A stretch of DNA of 34,297 bases from Bacteroidales bacterium. GTDB lineage: Bacteria; Bacteroidota; Bacteroidia; Bacteroidales; Bacteroidaceae. The notes beneath the pieces are model-generated. The model had not been told where the DNA came from. It saw nothing but the letters and a program-made list of their open reading frames with translations, and did not search any database. Numbering within the stretch: position 1 is the first letter of the stretch; every line of letters begins with the position of its first letter. Below are positions 24,882-34,230 of this stretch, in pieces. The position numbers and the translations under genes were made by a program. Location of the stretch: assembly GCA_015060835.1 (NCBI GenBank), contig SUXT01000018.1, positions 1 through 34,297 of the forward strand. Direction: 5' to 3'.

Positions 24882-24931
24882 AATTATTTTTCAAGAAAAT
24901 TTAAACATCTTCTTAATATATAATATTGTAT

Positions 24932-25657
24932 ATGAACAATTTGATTGATACAGATAAAGACCCTATGGGTAGGGCTATAATGGATTATTTTTCTAAGGGC
25001 AAGGCATCGCGCCTGCGTGTATTCTCTTCGTTGTTCTATGAGGATGAGATTCCTGTGGCAACACTTTTCCGTTCTTTCGACGAGATGCCGCCGCTGGAGC
25101 AGGAGGCTATGCGTGTTTGTCGCGGTCGCGTGCTCGATGTCGGTGCCGGCTCGGGCTGTCATTCGCTTGTACTGATGAGTCGCGGACTCGATGTGGTTGC
25201 TATTGATATTTCGCAGTTGTCGGTCGATGTGATGAAGCAGCGTGGCATTGATGCCCGTCAGGTCAATTTCTTCGACAAGACTTTCGATGAGAAGTTCGAT
25301 ACTGTGCTTATGGCTATGAATGGCATTGGCATTGTCGGTCGCGTGGAGGCCCTGTCGGATTTCTTTATGCGTACGAAGCAGTTGCTTGCGCCCGGTGGTC
25401 AATTGTTGCTCGACTCTTCTGATATAAGGTATGTTTTCGAGAATGAGGATGGCTCGCTCGATATTGACCTTGCAGCGGGTTATTATGGAGAGATTGATTA
25501 CCGTATGCAGTATAAGGGTGTCAGAGGTGAGCCTTTCGATTGGTTGTATATAGATTTTGATACTCTTTCCATGTATGCCGAACAGTGTGGCCTTCTGTGC
25601 GAAAAGGTTGCCGATGGCGAGCATTACGATTATTTGGCTCGCCTGACTGTGAAGTAG
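24932..25657 (+). CDS. Class I SAM-dependent methyltransferase
   Basis: This 241-aa protein is read from the ATG at 24932. Motif I is VLDVGAGSG (67-75), motif II VVAIDIS, motif IV FDTVLMAMNGIGIVG, and motif V LLAPGGQLLLDSSD. These define a Rossmann-fold methyltransferase using S-adenosylmethionine. The acceptor is not evident; the Asn-Gly after the motif IV strand does not match the NPPY or DPPY of amine methylases, so a small-molecule or lipid substrate is more likely. The gene is 50 bp downstream of the exported protein and ends at a long terminator hairpin. It may be co-transcribed with that gene, though the gap leaves room for a promoter. Confidence 0.88.
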   Translation: MNNLIDTDKDPMGRAIMDYFSKGKASRLRVFSSLFYEDEIPVATLFRSFDEMPPLEQEAMRVCRGRVLDVGAGSGCHSLVLMSRGLDVVAIDISQLSVDVMKQRGIDARQVNFFDKTFDEKFDTVLMAMNGIGIVGRVEALSDFFMRTKQLLAPGGQLLLDSSDIRYVFENEDGSLDIDLAAGYYGEIDYRMQYKGVRGEPFDWLYIDFDTLSMYAEQCGLLCEKVADGEHYDYLARLTVK

Positions 25658-25678
25658 TTTTTCTTCCCTTGTTTTATT

Positions 25679-25732
25679 AAGCAGATTCCCCTGTATCGCT
25701 CCATCATCGTTGCGATACAAGGGAATCTGCTT
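25679..25732 (+). terminator. Terminator after the methyltransferase gene
   Basis: A 21-bp stem joins 25679-25699 to 25712-25732 with a single mismatch. The run of T bases afterwards is short, so the hairpin is clear but termination strength is uncertain. Confidence 0.75.
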
Positions 25733-25795
25733 GTATTCATATATACATGAATTTGTTTTGTTGTTTGTGGGGGCTTGTTTATGGAAGTTCCATAT

Positions 25796-25811
25796 TATTA
25801 TTGTCCGGTAA
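25796..25811. repeat. Solitary end of the TTGTCCGGTAAA element
   Basis: A second copy of the left end, ATTATTGTCCGGTAAATTTTTA, lies here, 118 bp before the complete element. TTGGACACT near 25879 could be a diverged opposite end. The sequence between is AT-rich with no gene. Confidence 0.55.
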
Positions 25812-25913
25812 ATTTTTAAATGATTATCAAATTTATTACCTAATTGAACTGTTGTAGGAAATGAACGTTAATTCGATATTGGACACTCTATCCTTCAATA
25901 ATTTATATTATTG

Positions 25914-26174
25914 TTGTCCGGTAAATTTTTATCCTGCTTATGTTTTGAACTCCTCCGTCTTCAAAAACTGTATTTTTGAATCCACCTCCTCTTCAAGAGG
26001 AGGAATGTAAATCCTTGAAAATTATCAATATATGACATTCTCCCTCTTGAAGAGGGAGTGCCCGCAGGGCGAGGGAGTTCCAATCATTGACTTAAATTCG
26101 TCTTAATAAAGAATTGGGGCTTGTAGCTACTTATATATTGAATTTTAAACGACTTAAATACGTTTACCGGACAA
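25914..26174. mobile_element. MITE-like element with 12-bp terminal inverted repeats
   Basis: The element begins TTGTCCGGTAAA (25914-25925) and ends TTTACCGGACAA (26163-26174), a perfect 12-bp inverted pair that extends by about 7 bp with one mismatch. It is 261 bp long and has no coding capacity. Inside are hairpins CCTCCTCTTCAAGAGGAGG and CTCCCTCTTGAAGAGGGAG. The same body is found in reverse orientation at 16573-17149. Size, inverted ends and lack of a transposase fit a MITE. The parent transposon is not in the window. Confidence 0.75.
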
Positions 26175-26187
26175 TAATAATTTTAAA

Positions 26188-26279
26188 AACATCCGCATTA
26201 CAAATGCGGATGGATAAGGGAACTCCATAAAACTTCAATTACACCCATCTGTGTTGCACAAATGGGTGTGATTGAAGTT
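26188..26279 (-). terminator. Hairpins downstream of tyrS
   Basis: ACTTCAATTACACCCAT (26232-26248) pairs with ATGGGTGTGATTGAAGT (26262-26278) and probably ends tyrS transcription. Next to it, CATCCGCATT/AATGCGGATG near 26191-26213 is a repeat shared with 17000-17022. Confidence 0.7.
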
Positions 26280-26294
26280 TGTTGTATCTCTACA

Positions 26295-27590
26295 TTACTT
26301 TGCTATGAGAAGGAAGTAGTTTTTCTTTCCTTTCTGTATGAGCAGGTATTTGTCGTTGAGAAGGTCGGCTGCTGTTACCACTTGGTCGAATGCAGCGAGC
26401 TTTTCCTTGTTCAGCGATACACCGCCACCCTGTACCAACTTGCGCATTTCGCCTTTTGATGCGAAGATTGCTGCTGACTCGGTGGTGAGGTCTACTGCTT
26501 TGATGCCTTCGTTGAGCTGCTCGCGTGAGATTTCGAATGTGGGTACACCGTTGAACACAGCAAGCATTGTATCCTCATCGAGTGAGCGGAGGGCCTCTGA
26601 TGTTGCGTTACCGAAGAGTATGCCCGATGCGGCGATGGCCTTCTCAAGCTCTTCTTCTCCGTGTACGAGGATGGTGAGCTCCTGGGCGAGACGCTTCTGC
26701 AATGAGCGGAGGTGGGGTGCCTCTTTCTGCTCTGCGATGAGGGCTTCAATCTCGTCCTGAGGTATTGATGTGAATATCTTTATGTAGCGGTCGGCATCCT
26801 CGTCGCTTACGTTCAACCAGAACTGGTAGAAGGTGTAGGGCGATGTGTAGCGCTTGTCGAGCCAGATGTTGCCCTGTTCGGTCTTACCGAATTTCTTGCC
26901 GTCGGCCTTTGTGATGAGGGGACAGGTGAGGGCAAATGCTTCGTTGCCTGAGATTTTTCTGATCATCTCTGTACCTGTGGTGATGTTTCCCCACTGGTCG
27001 GCACCGCCGAGCTGCAGTTTGCAGTCGTAGTTTTCGTTGAGGTACACGTAGTCGTAGCCCTGAAGCAACTGGTAGGTGAACTCGGTGAATGACATTCCGT
27101 CGGCTCCTGCTTCGCCTGTGATGCGGCGTTTTACAGAGTCCTTAGACATCATGTAGTTTACGGTAATGAGTTTACCGATGTTGCGGATGAAGTCGAGGAA
27201 CGAGAAGGTCTTCATCCAGTCGTAGTTGTTTACGAGGATTGCTGCGTTGGGTGCATCGCTCTCGAAGTCGAGGAAGCGTGAGAGCTGGTTCTTGATTGCT
27301 TCCTGATTGTGGCGCAGACGCTCTTCGTCGATGAGGACGCGCTCTTTTGATTTACCTGAGGGGTCGCCAATCATTCCGGTAGCTCCACCGATGAGTGCGA
27401 TGGGTCTGTGGCCTGAACGCTGGAAATGGCGGAGCATCATTACTCCTACGAGGTGGCCTATGTGCAATGAGTCGGCTGTGGGGTCGATGCCGAGGTATGC
27501 GGTTGTCATCTCTTTCTGCAATTGCTCTTCGGTGCCGGGTGTCATGTCCTGTATCATCCCGCGCCATTTCAGTTCTTGTACAAAATTCAT
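26295..27590 (-). CDS. tyrS: Tyrosyl-tRNA synthetase
   Basis: This 431-aa class I synthetase attaches tyrosine to tRNA-Tyr. I start at the ATG at 27588-27590 ([20 protein letters not shown]), since the open frame to the left of it lacks family similarity and overlaps the -7 box TAACTTTG (complement of 27681-27688). The HIGH motif is HIGH at 43-46. The KMSKS-type loop is KKFGKT near residue 230. [12 protein letters not shown] is the tyrosine-site strand. The C-terminal 60 residues ([13 protein letters not shown]) form the S4-like RNA-binding domain. Length is normal. The 5' untranslated region of about 85 nt contains a short hairpin only, with no visible T-box. Confidence 0.96.
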   Translation of the reverse strand: MNFVQELKWRGMIQDMTPGTEEQLQKEMTTAYLGIDPTADSLHIGHLVGVMMLRHFQRSGHRPIALIGGATGMIGDPSGKSKERVLIDEERLRHNQEAIKNQLSRFLDFESDAPNAAILVNNYDWMKTFSFLDFIRNIGKLITVNYMMSKDSVKRRITGEAGADGMSFTEFTYQLLQGYDYVYLNENYDCKLQLGGADQWGNITTGTEMIRKISGNEAFALTCPLITKADGKKFGKTEQGNIWLDKRYTSPYTFYQFWLNVSDEDADRYIKIFTSIPQDEIEALIAEQKEAPHLRSLQKRLAQELTILVHGEEELEKAIAASGILFGNATSEALRSLDEDTMLAVFNGVPTFEISREQLNEGIKAVDLTTESAAIFASKGEMRKLVQGGGVSLNKEKLAAFDQVVTAADLLNDKYLLIQKGKKNYFLLIAK

Positions 27591-27811
27591 CGGAAGTATA
27601 TGTTTTATTTGTTCTTTACTATTTTGAAACGCGCAGCATAGAAAATATGCTACGCGGAAACGGATTTCCGTTTTCGGGCGCAAAGTTAATCTTTTTATCT
27701 GTTTCTGAAAAGTTGTTTAATGCTTATTTTTCAACAAAATGTTATCTCTGCGCTTTTAGAAGCTGTTTGAAATTGGATTTCGGGTTTGAAACTTATGCTT
27801 GTGTTTTCATT

Positions 27812-27862
27812 CGAACTCCCTCCCCCTTTCGGGTACTCTCTCTTAAAGAGGGAGAGTATTTC
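27812..27862. repeat. Partial copy of the hairpin repeat family
   Basis: GAACTCCCTCCCCCTTTCGGG followed by TACTCTCTCTT...GGGAGAGTA is a diverged copy of the core found at 16670-16710 and in the element at 25914-26174. It lies between tyrS and the metallo-beta-lactamase gene and could serve as a terminator-like hairpin. Confidence 0.6.
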
Positions 27863-27876
27863 CTATTTCTATTGAT

Positions 27877-28707
27877 TTAGCACTCTTCACACTTTTCGTT
27901 GCAACTGAGGTGGTAGAGTGGGGAGGGTGTCGCGCGTTTGAGCACACTCAGGTGCACATCTTTGCCGGGTATGATGCCGTAGCTGCGCATCTGCATTTCA
28001 ACTGCTTTGTAGGCAAGTTCGGGGTGGTTATTCTCCTCGCTCAGGTGGCACAGCCAGATGTATTTGAGATATTCGTTGAAGTTGCGTGCGAGGTGTTCGG
28101 CTGTTGTCTGGTTGCTCAGGTGGCCGGTGTCGCTCGATACGCGGTCTTTCAGGAATTTGGGGTACTTGCCCATTGCCAGCATCTCTTCTTCGTAGTTGGC
28201 TTCGATGACGAGGTAGTTGGCTTTGTTTATGTAGCGTGCTGCCGTGTCGGTTATCTTTCCGAGGTCGGTGAGGAAGGAGAAGGTCTTGTCGCCTATCTCT
28301 ATGCAGTAGCCTACGTTGTCGCTGCCGTCGTGGGGTACTTCGAACGCTGTGATGTTCATGTCGCGGAAGCCGATGGGGGTCTCCTTCTCGATGTAGCGTA
28401 TGTATTGCTGTTCGATGGGGGCGGTTGTGCAGTAGTTGCGGGTGATGCCTTCGTGTACTTCTTTTGTCGCGTAGATGGGTATCATGGCCTTTGAGGCGAT
28501 GACTCCGAGCGATTTTATGTGGTCGGCGTGGTCGTGTGTAACAAATACGGCGCAGATGCTCTCAAAGGGGATGTTCTCTCTCTTCAATGCCTGGCGTATC
28601 GTCTTTACGGGGATGCCGGCATCTATCAGTATGCCGTATGTCCCTGTGCCGATGTAGTAGCAGTTTCCGCAACTGCCGCTACCGATGCTCATAAAACGAA
28701 TTTCCAT
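27877..28707 (-). CDS. Metallo-beta-lactamase-fold hydrolase (YycJ/WalJ-like)
   Basis: This 276-aa protein has the metal-binding motif THDHADH at 57-63, a later His in VPHDGSDNVGY, an Asp in FLTDLG and a final His in WLCHLSEENNHPE. This spacing fits the YycJ/WalJ group of small MBL hydrolases, thought to act on nucleic acids. GSGSCGNCYYIGTG at the N-terminus is characteristic. The C-terminus carries three cysteines (CNEKCEEC), which could bind a metal and are not general in the family. It lies 53 bp from tamL on the same strand. Substrate unknown. Confidence 0.87.
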   Translation of the reverse strand: MEIRFMSIGSGSCGNCYYIGTGTYGILIDAGIPVKTIRQALKRENIPFESICAVFVTHDHADHIKSLGVIASKAMIPIYATKEVHEGITRNYCTTAPIEQQYIRYIEKETPIGFRDMNITAFEVPHDGSDNVGYCIEIGDKTFSFLTDLGKITDTAARYINKANYLVIEANYEEEMLAMGKYPKFLKDRVSSDTGHLSNQTTAEHLARNFNEYLKYIWLCHLSEENNHPELAYKAVEMQMRSYGIIPGKDVHLSVLKRATPSPLYHLSCNEKCEEC

Positions 28708-28760
28708 ATTATATATTTTTTATTTTTATCTTCTATATGTTGTTGCTCTGTTCCGGCTTC

Positions 28761-31091
28761 TTAGAACGGATATCCTACAGCAAAGTGTAGGGCAAAGTCT
28801 CTGTCGAGGTCGGGGTTGAGCAGGGGGTATTTGTCCTTCCCTGATAGGGCAGGATTGACAGCCTTCATACCGCAGTCGAGGCGGAAGACGAAGAAGTCGA
28901 GCTCGAATCGCAGTCCCATTCCGTAGGAGAAGGCTATCTCTTTGTGGAACTTCTTTATGTCGAACTGTCCTCCCGGCTGCTCTTTATAGTCTCTTATTGT
29001 CCAGATGTTGCCGGCATCTATGAAGAGTGCCGAGTGTATCTTCCAGAAGAGGCGCGAGCGGAACTCTATGTTGAGGTCCAGCTTCATGTCGCCCGACTGG
29101 TTGATGAAGTCTATGTTGCTGTTCTTGTTCTTGAACGAGCCGGGGCCGAGTCCGCGCACAGTCCATCCGCGCATGCTGTTGGCGCCGCCCGAGAAGTAGC
29201 GCTTCTCGAAGGGTAGGATGGTGGAGTTGCCGTAGGGGTAGGCGATGCCTATGCCTGTGTGCAGGACGAGGGCATTGCGGCTGTCGAAGTTGATTCGTGT
29301 TGTAACGTCTATGTCTCCTTTTATATATTGTGCATAGGCTATGTTCATGAATGTGTGTTGCCCGTCGCTGTTTTTCGGGGTATTCAGCAGTGTGTTTGCT
29401 ATGTTGAGGACATTGCCCGAACTTTCTATGTTTCCGCGTATCGAGAGTGCCGAACCGCCGTAGCTTCCTTTGTTGTCGGAGGAGTTGTAGGAGAATGAGT
29501 AGCCCATCTTCGTTATGAGCAGGTTCTCGTAGTTGTACTTGAGGATGGAGTTGCGGTTGGAGATGCTGTCGAGGTATTCGCGCTTGAAGGTGTCTGATAT
29601 CCACGGTACGTAGATGTAGCTGAGGTCGAGAAGGTCGAACTTGTGCTGCATTGTCTCTTTGCGGCTCCAAAGGTAGCTCCATGAGGCAGAGAGCAGTTGT
29701 CGTTCGAATTCGGGACGCTCCTGTGAGTTGAATTTCAGCGAGAATTGTGTTTCGGATCTCAGATGACGCTTCTCGGCGGGGATGATGGTGGAGACAGCGC
29801 CGCCGGGGATGCGCAGTCCAAGTTCGGCACCATATTCGAAGTAGCTGTCTTTTATGTATCCGCTGAGTCCGGAGATGGCTTCGTAGGCACCGAATAGTCG
29901 CAATGACAGCACTTCGGAACCTTTGAACAGGTTGCGGTTTGTGAATGTAAGCGATGCTGCGGCGCCGAGGTCGCCGGCGGTGTTGGTGCCTTCGAGGTCG
30001 AATAATACCGAGAGGGGCTTGCGGCGCTCGAACATGATGTAGCAGTCGAGAAGGGAATCGTTTGCTGTGTTCTCACGCATTCTTACAGTGGCATATCTTA
30101 GGGCATTGAGCTGCGAGAAGGAGTTGTAGGTTCTGTTTACCTTGCTCTGCGAGTAGTATTCTCCGGGCTCGATGTATATCTGGTTCGATAGCACTGTGGG
30201 GCGTATGAATGGCTCGTTATTGTAGAGCAGGTTGTAATTGCCCATTGTCATGGTGTCGCACTGCGAGAGTATGTTGTCATCGAGACGGAGTCCGGCGTCG
30301 GAGACAACGGAGATGTTTCCGAAACGGTATTGTCGGTGGGCTTCAGGGGCATCCTGTACGTTGGCTCTGAAGGCTGCCACCTTCATGTTCAGGTTTATCT
30401 CGGTGGAGTGGTGGGCTGTGTCGGCAACGAAGGTGATGAACTCTTTCTGGAATTTATAGAAGCCGTTCTCTTTAAGCAGGGCGGTGATGCGTTCGCGCTC
30501 CTTGTTCAGGGTGTTTATGCTGAAGGGTATTCCTGCTTTTATGAGTGATGCTGCGGTGTCTCCGAGTATGTATGATTCTACAAGGGAGTCCTCTATTTCG
30601 CGGCTGACGCTTGTTACCTTGTATCTGTTGCGTTCGTGCAGATAGTAGATGGCATCGACCTTGTTGTTCTTTATCGGTTTGGCTTCGTGGTCGACAGTGG
30701 CGTGCAAATAGCCGTTGTTGCGGAGCATAGTTTCAATGTTGCTTCGTGTGAGTTCGGCTTGTCTGCTGTCGTAAATTACCGGTGCTTCGCCTATTTTTCG
30801 CAGCACCTTGTTGATGAATCTGGTACTGTCCTTACCCGACAGGCAATATATGCGCATGGGCACTTTTGCCAGACTGAACCATTTGGAGTTGGGATTTTGG
30901 CGCACATATGAGCGTGCTTCGGCTGCTTTGTTCTCTTTGTTGTAGGAGATAATTTCTACTTTGTTGAGCATACGCTCTCCGTCCGGTATGAATTTTGATA
31001 CCGAACAGGATGCTAACAGCAGAAGGCTCAGCAATATGTATATTCCCCTTTTTATTGGCACGTTCTTGGTTTTAAGGTTATTTTTTTGCAT
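28761..31091 (-). CDS. tamL: TamL-type Omp85 lipoprotein (translocation and assembly module)
   Basis: This 776-aa protein is read from the ATG at 31089-31091. It has a lipoprotein signal (LLLLASC, Cys29), which marks the Bacteroidota TamL version of TamA. POTRA-like domains occupy about 35-350, with AELTRSNIETMLRNNGYLHA and INTLNKERERITALLKENGF. The C-terminal half is a 16-strand Omp85 barrel, with FSYGMGLRFELDFFVFRLD near the end and terminal Phe (AVGYPF). It would sit in the outer membrane and help assemble outer-membrane proteins with TamB, not encoded here. A -7 box TAACTTTG (complement of 31107-31114) lies 16 bp upstream. The divergent neighbour is an RNA methyltransferase. Confidence 0.9.
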   Translation of the reverse strand: MQKNNLKTKNVPIKRGIYILLSLLLLASCSVSKFIPDGERMLNKVEIISYNKENKAAEARSYVRQNPNSKWFSLAKVPMRIYCLSGKDSTRFINKVLRKIGEAPVIYDSRQAELTRSNIETMLRNNGYLHATVDHEAKPIKNNKVDAIYYLHERNRYKVTSVSREIEDSLVESYILGDTAASLIKAGIPFSINTLNKERERITALLKENGFYKFQKEFITFVADTAHHSTEINLNMKVAAFRANVQDAPEAHRQYRFGNISVVSDAGLRLDDNILSQCDTMTMGNYNLLYNNEPFIRPTVLSNQIYIEPGEYYSQSKVNRTYNSFSQLNALRYATVRMRENTANDSLLDCYIMFERRKPLSVLFDLEGTNTAGDLGAAASLTFTNRNLFKGSEVLSLRLFGAYEAISGLSGYIKDSYFEYGAELGLRIPGGAVSTIIPAEKRHLRSETQFSLKFNSQERPEFERQLLSASWSYLWSRKETMQHKFDLLDLSYIYVPWISDTFKREYLDSISNRNSILKYNYENLLITKMGYSFSYNSSDNKGSYGGSALSIRGNIESSGNVLNIANTLLNTPKNSDGQHTFMNIAYAQYIKGDIDVTTRINFDSRNALVLHTGIGIAYPYGNSTILPFEKRYFSGGANSMRGWTVRGLGPGSFKNKNSNIDFINQSGDMKLDLNIEFRSRLFWKIHSALFIDAGNIWTIRDYKEQPGGQFDIKKFHKEIAFSYGMGLRFELDFFVFRLDCGMKAVNPALSGKDKYPLLNPDLDRDFALHFAVGYPF

Positions 31092-31273
31092 TTTACCGCC
31101 AATTTGCAAAGTTAGTGTTTTTTTGTTTATTTCTGTCGTTGTTTTGCTGTATTTTGAGCTTATATTGTTTCTATGAGTGTTTTTTGTTTTTTCTTCTTGG
31201 AAATATTTGACATTTATATATGGTTCTTTGAATTTTCTTATTAGATTTGCGTTTCATGATGAATTTTAAACTT

Positions 31274-32035
31274 ATGTTAAGCAAAAATCTTATTAAACTT
31301 ATACGTTCTCTGGAGATGAAGAAGTTCCGTAAGGAGAGCGGCCTTTTTGTGGCTGAGGGGGAGAAGATTGTCTTCGACCTTATTGCTGCGGGAATGGAGT
31401 GTGTGAAACTGATTGCCACTAAGCGTTTCCTTGCCTCGTTACCCGCTCTTGATGGAACTGAGATTATTGAGACCGACGACGATGAATTGAAGAAGGCAAG
31501 TTTCCTGCGTACGCCTCAAGGAATTATGGCGCTGTTCCGTCAGCGCGACGAGGCCTGTGATTTTTCGGTTGCAAGTCGTGAGCTGTGTCTTGCGCTCGAC
31601 GATGTGCAGGACCCGGGAAATTTGGGTACCATCATAAGGATTGCCGACTGGTTCGGCATAGAGAATGTTTTTTGTTCTCAGGGTACGGTGGATGTTTACA
31701 ATCCCAAGACAGTACAGGCCACTATGGGGGCTTTGGCAAGGGTTAATGTGCATTATGTCGACCTGCCGAAATTCCTTTCTGCTGCCCGCGAGGCGGGCGC
31801 TCCTGTGTATGGTACTTTCCTCAGCGGTGGAAATATTTATGAACATAGTCTATCTGCTGTCGGCGTTATTGTCATGGGCAACGAGGGCAAAGGTATCGGT
31901 GCCGAGTGCGAAAGGTTGGTGAGCGACAGGATTCTTATTCCCAACTTCCCCGCAGGACGTGCAACATCGGAGTCGCTGAATGTTTCTACTGCTACTGCCA
32001 TCGTGTGCAGTGAGTTCAGAAGAAGAAATTTTTAA
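31274..32035 (+). CDS. SPOUT-class RNA 2'-O-methyltransferase (TrmH/SpoU family)
   Basis: This 253-aa enzyme has the SPOUT trefoil motifs: LDDVQDPGNLGTIIRIADWF (108-127), with Asn116 and Arg122; VMGNEGKGI (200-208); and IPNFPAGRATSESLNVSTAT (222-241). It would methylate a ribose 2'-hydroxyl of rRNA or tRNA. The N-terminal MLSKNLIKLIRSLEMKKFR is the usual substrate-binding start of the family, so I choose the ATG at 31274 over those at 31256 and 31259. A -7 box TAGATTTG is at 31242-31249. The GH97 gene follows after 21 bp. Confidence 0.9.
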   Translation: MLSKNLIKLIRSLEMKKFRKESGLFVAEGEKIVFDLIAAGMECVKLIATKRFLASLPALDGTEIIETDDDELKKASFLRTPQGIMALFRQRDEACDFSVASRELCLALDDVQDPGNLGTIIRIADWFGIENVFCSQGTVDVYNPKTVQATMGALARVNVHYVDLPKFLSAAREAGAPVYGTFLSGGNIYEHSLSAVGVIVMGNEGKGIGAECERLVSDRILIPNFPAGRATSESLNVSTATAIVCSEFRRRNF

Positions 32036-32056
32036 CTAATCATTATCAAAACTACT

Positions 32057-34003
32057 ATGAAAATAATTATCAGAACTGTTTGGCTCATGGCGCTTGCGTT
32101 GCTTGTGCCGATGGCAGCCAATGCCGATGAGAAGATTTTCTCTCCCGACAAGAGTATTGTTGTCGATCTCTGCACCGGAAAGGGTAATTTCGGATGGAGT
32201 GTTACAAAGAACGGTAAAAAGGTCTATACAATAAATGACATCAGGTTGATAGTGGACGGAAAGACACTTGCAGGCGACGCTGCTGTAAAGAGTGTGAAAC
32301 AGAAGAGTGTGAGCGAGACTATCAAGCCTGTTGTTCCGCTTAAGTTCTCTACAATAGAGAGCAAATATACCGAGGCTGTCCTGAACTTCGGTTCGTGTAA
32401 GGTGGAGATGCGTGTGATGGACAATGCTGTTGCCTATCGTTTTGTTACGAATATGAAAGGCGAGGTGCTTGTCGACAACGAGCATTTTACCATAGTCCCC
32501 GAAAGTGGCTTTACTGCCCACTATCAGCAGTGTCGCTCCTTCAACACTGCATTTGAGGAGCGCTACCAGCATGGCGAGGCCGATAAATGGATTATGGAGA
32601 ACCGTCTGGCTACATTGCCCATGCTTCTGTCCGGCGAGCAGGATACCCAACTGCTTATAGGCGAGAGCGATGTTGACGATTATCCCCGCCTTTTCCTCAA
32701 AGGTAACCGCAAGGGTATTTCGGCGGCGCTTCCCGGTGCGCCCATCAGTTGGGAGCCGTGGGGCGACCGTGGCGAGATTATCACTGAGGAGGGTTACTAC
32801 ATTGCAAAGACTCAGGGTAAACGTACTTTCCCGTGGCGCTTTGTGGTGATTACCGATTCTAAGGGTATTATCGAGCAGACTGTTCCTGTGCAGCTTGCGC
32901 GCCGTCCGGTGCTTGAGGATACAAGTTGGATTAAGCCCGGACAGGTAAGCTGGGAGTGGTGGAACGGTGCTATTCCTTACGGTCCTGAGGTTACTTTCCG
33001 CGCGGGTAACAACTATGATACTTATGCCTATTTCGTGGATTTTGCTGCTAAGTATGGCGTGGAGTATATTCTTCTCGACGAGGGTTGGGCAAAGGATACA
33101 CGCGATCCTTATACAGCGAAGCCCGATATGCATCTTGATAAGCTCATCGCTTATGGTAAGTCTAAGGGCGTTGGCATCATCATCTGGTTGCCGTGGCTGA
33201 CAGTGGAGCAGCATTTTGACTTGTTTGAGAAGTATGCCGAGTGGGGCGTTGCGGGTGTAAAAATCGACTTCATGGAGCACTCAGACCAGTGGATGGTAAA
33301 CTTTTACAAACGTGTGGTGAAGGAGGCTGCGAAGCATAAACTCCTTGTGGATATGCACGGTTCGTTCACTCCTATGGGATTGGAGTATGAGTATCCCAAC
33401 TTCCTCTCTTACGAGGGTGTCCTCGGTCTTGAGCAGATGGGTGGCTGTCGTCCCGAAAATACTCTTTATCTGCCTTTTATTCGCAATGCTGTGGGTGCTG
33501 CAGACTTTACCCCCGGTGGTATGAACAACCGTCAGCCTGACAATTACACCGGCAGTCGTCCAAATTCGGGTGCGGCGGGTACACGTGCTTTCCAGATGGC
33601 TCTTTATGTGGTACTGGAGAGTGGTATTCAGATGTTGGCGGACAATCCTGCCGAGTATTACAAGAATGATGACTGTGCGCGTTACATAGCTTCTGTGCCT
33701 ACCACATGGGACGAGACTCGCGCATTGGAGACTGAGGTCGGTAAATATATAATCGTTGCCAAGCATAAGGGCGATAAATGGTTCATCGGCGGCATATGTG
33801 AGGGCGAACAGCGTGAGCGTGTGTTTAACGTGAAGCTCGACTTCCTCGGCGATGGCGAATATAAGCTGACAGGATTCAAGGATGGTATAAATGCCGATAT
33901 TCAGGCTATGCACTACAACAAGGTGGAGAAGAAGGTTACAAAGAATAGCACCATCGAGATCAAGATGGTAAAGAATGGTGGTTTTGCCGCTGTGATTGAG
34001 TAG
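32057..34003 (+). CDS. GH97 family glycoside hydrolase, retaining type
   Basis: This 648-aa protein has a signal peptide (LMALALLVPMAANA, cleavage near 23) and the three GH97 parts: N-terminal beta-sandwich (about 25-290), TIM barrel (about 295-560, starting SWEWWNGAIPYGPEVTFRAG) and C-terminal beta domain. GVKIDFMEHSDQWMV holds Asp404 at the place of the nucleophile of retaining GH97 enzymes (KxDFMxxxDQ). This points to an alpha-galactosidase-like member rather than an inverting SusB-type alpha-glucosidase. YEGVLGLEQM matches the acid/base region. It follows the RNA methyltransferase by 21 bp. No SusC/SusD pair is in the window. Confidence 0.92.
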   Translation: MKIIIRTVWLMALALLVPMAANADEKIFSPDKSIVVDLCTGKGNFGWSVTKNGKKVYTINDIRLIVDGKTLAGDAAVKSVKQKSVSETIKPVVPLKFSTIESKYTEAVLNFGSCKVEMRVMDNAVAYRFVTNMKGEVLVDNEHFTIVPESGFTAHYQQCRSFNTAFEERYQHGEADKWIMENRLATLPMLLSGEQDTQLLIGESDVDDYPRLFLKGNRKGISAALPGAPISWEPWGDRGEIITEEGYYIAKTQGKRTFPWRFVVITDSKGIIEQTVPVQLARRPVLEDTSWIKPGQVSWEWWNGAIPYGPEVTFRAGNNYDTYAYFVDFAAKYGVEYILLDEGWAKDTRDPYTAKPDMHLDKLIAYGKSKGVGIIIWLPWLTVEQHFDLFEKYAEWGVAGVKIDFMEHSDQWMVNFYKRVVKEAAKHKLLVDMHGSFTPMGLEYEYPNFLSYEGVLGLEQMGGCRPENTLYLPFIRNAVGAADFTPGGMNNRQPDNYTGSRPNSGAAGTRAFQMALYVVLESGIQMLADNPAEYYKNDDCARYIASVPTTWDETRALETEVGKYIIVAKHKGDKWFIGGICEGEQRERVFNVKLDFLGDGEYKLTGFKDGINADIQAMHYNKVEKKVTKNSTIEIKMVKNGGFAAVIE

Positions 34004-34099
34004 CCTTTGATTATTTTATAAAATGATTATGCGATATTATACCTAAAAAGTACAACTCCATTCTTCAATGGATAAAAAACTATTCTAAAAAGTTCCTGC

Positions 34100-34230
34100 C
34101 CTTAAAGGGGACATTGCGTGATAAGCAATGTTTGCGACGACGGGAGCTTTAGCTCCCTAAAGGAGTGCCGAGTTTGCGAGGTCTATCAAAAACGACAGTT
34201 TTTGAAGACGGAGGGGTTTTCCTCGCGTAG
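34100..34230. repeat. Further member of the dispersed hairpin repeats
   Basis: ACATTGC (34111-34117) pairs with GCAATGT (34125-34131) and is nearly identical to 16760-16780. GGGAGCT/AGCTCCC follows at 34142-34157. A hairpin at 34181-34208 (GTCTATCAAAAAC with GTTTTTGAAGAC) matches that at 17085-17112 and the one in the 25914-26174 element. No gene is seen from 34004 to the window end. Confidence 0.65.

Noticed and set aside
32036-33280. Antisense frame of 414 codons under the GH97 gene
   Set aside because: It mirrors a clear GH97 gene and lacks any domain pattern.
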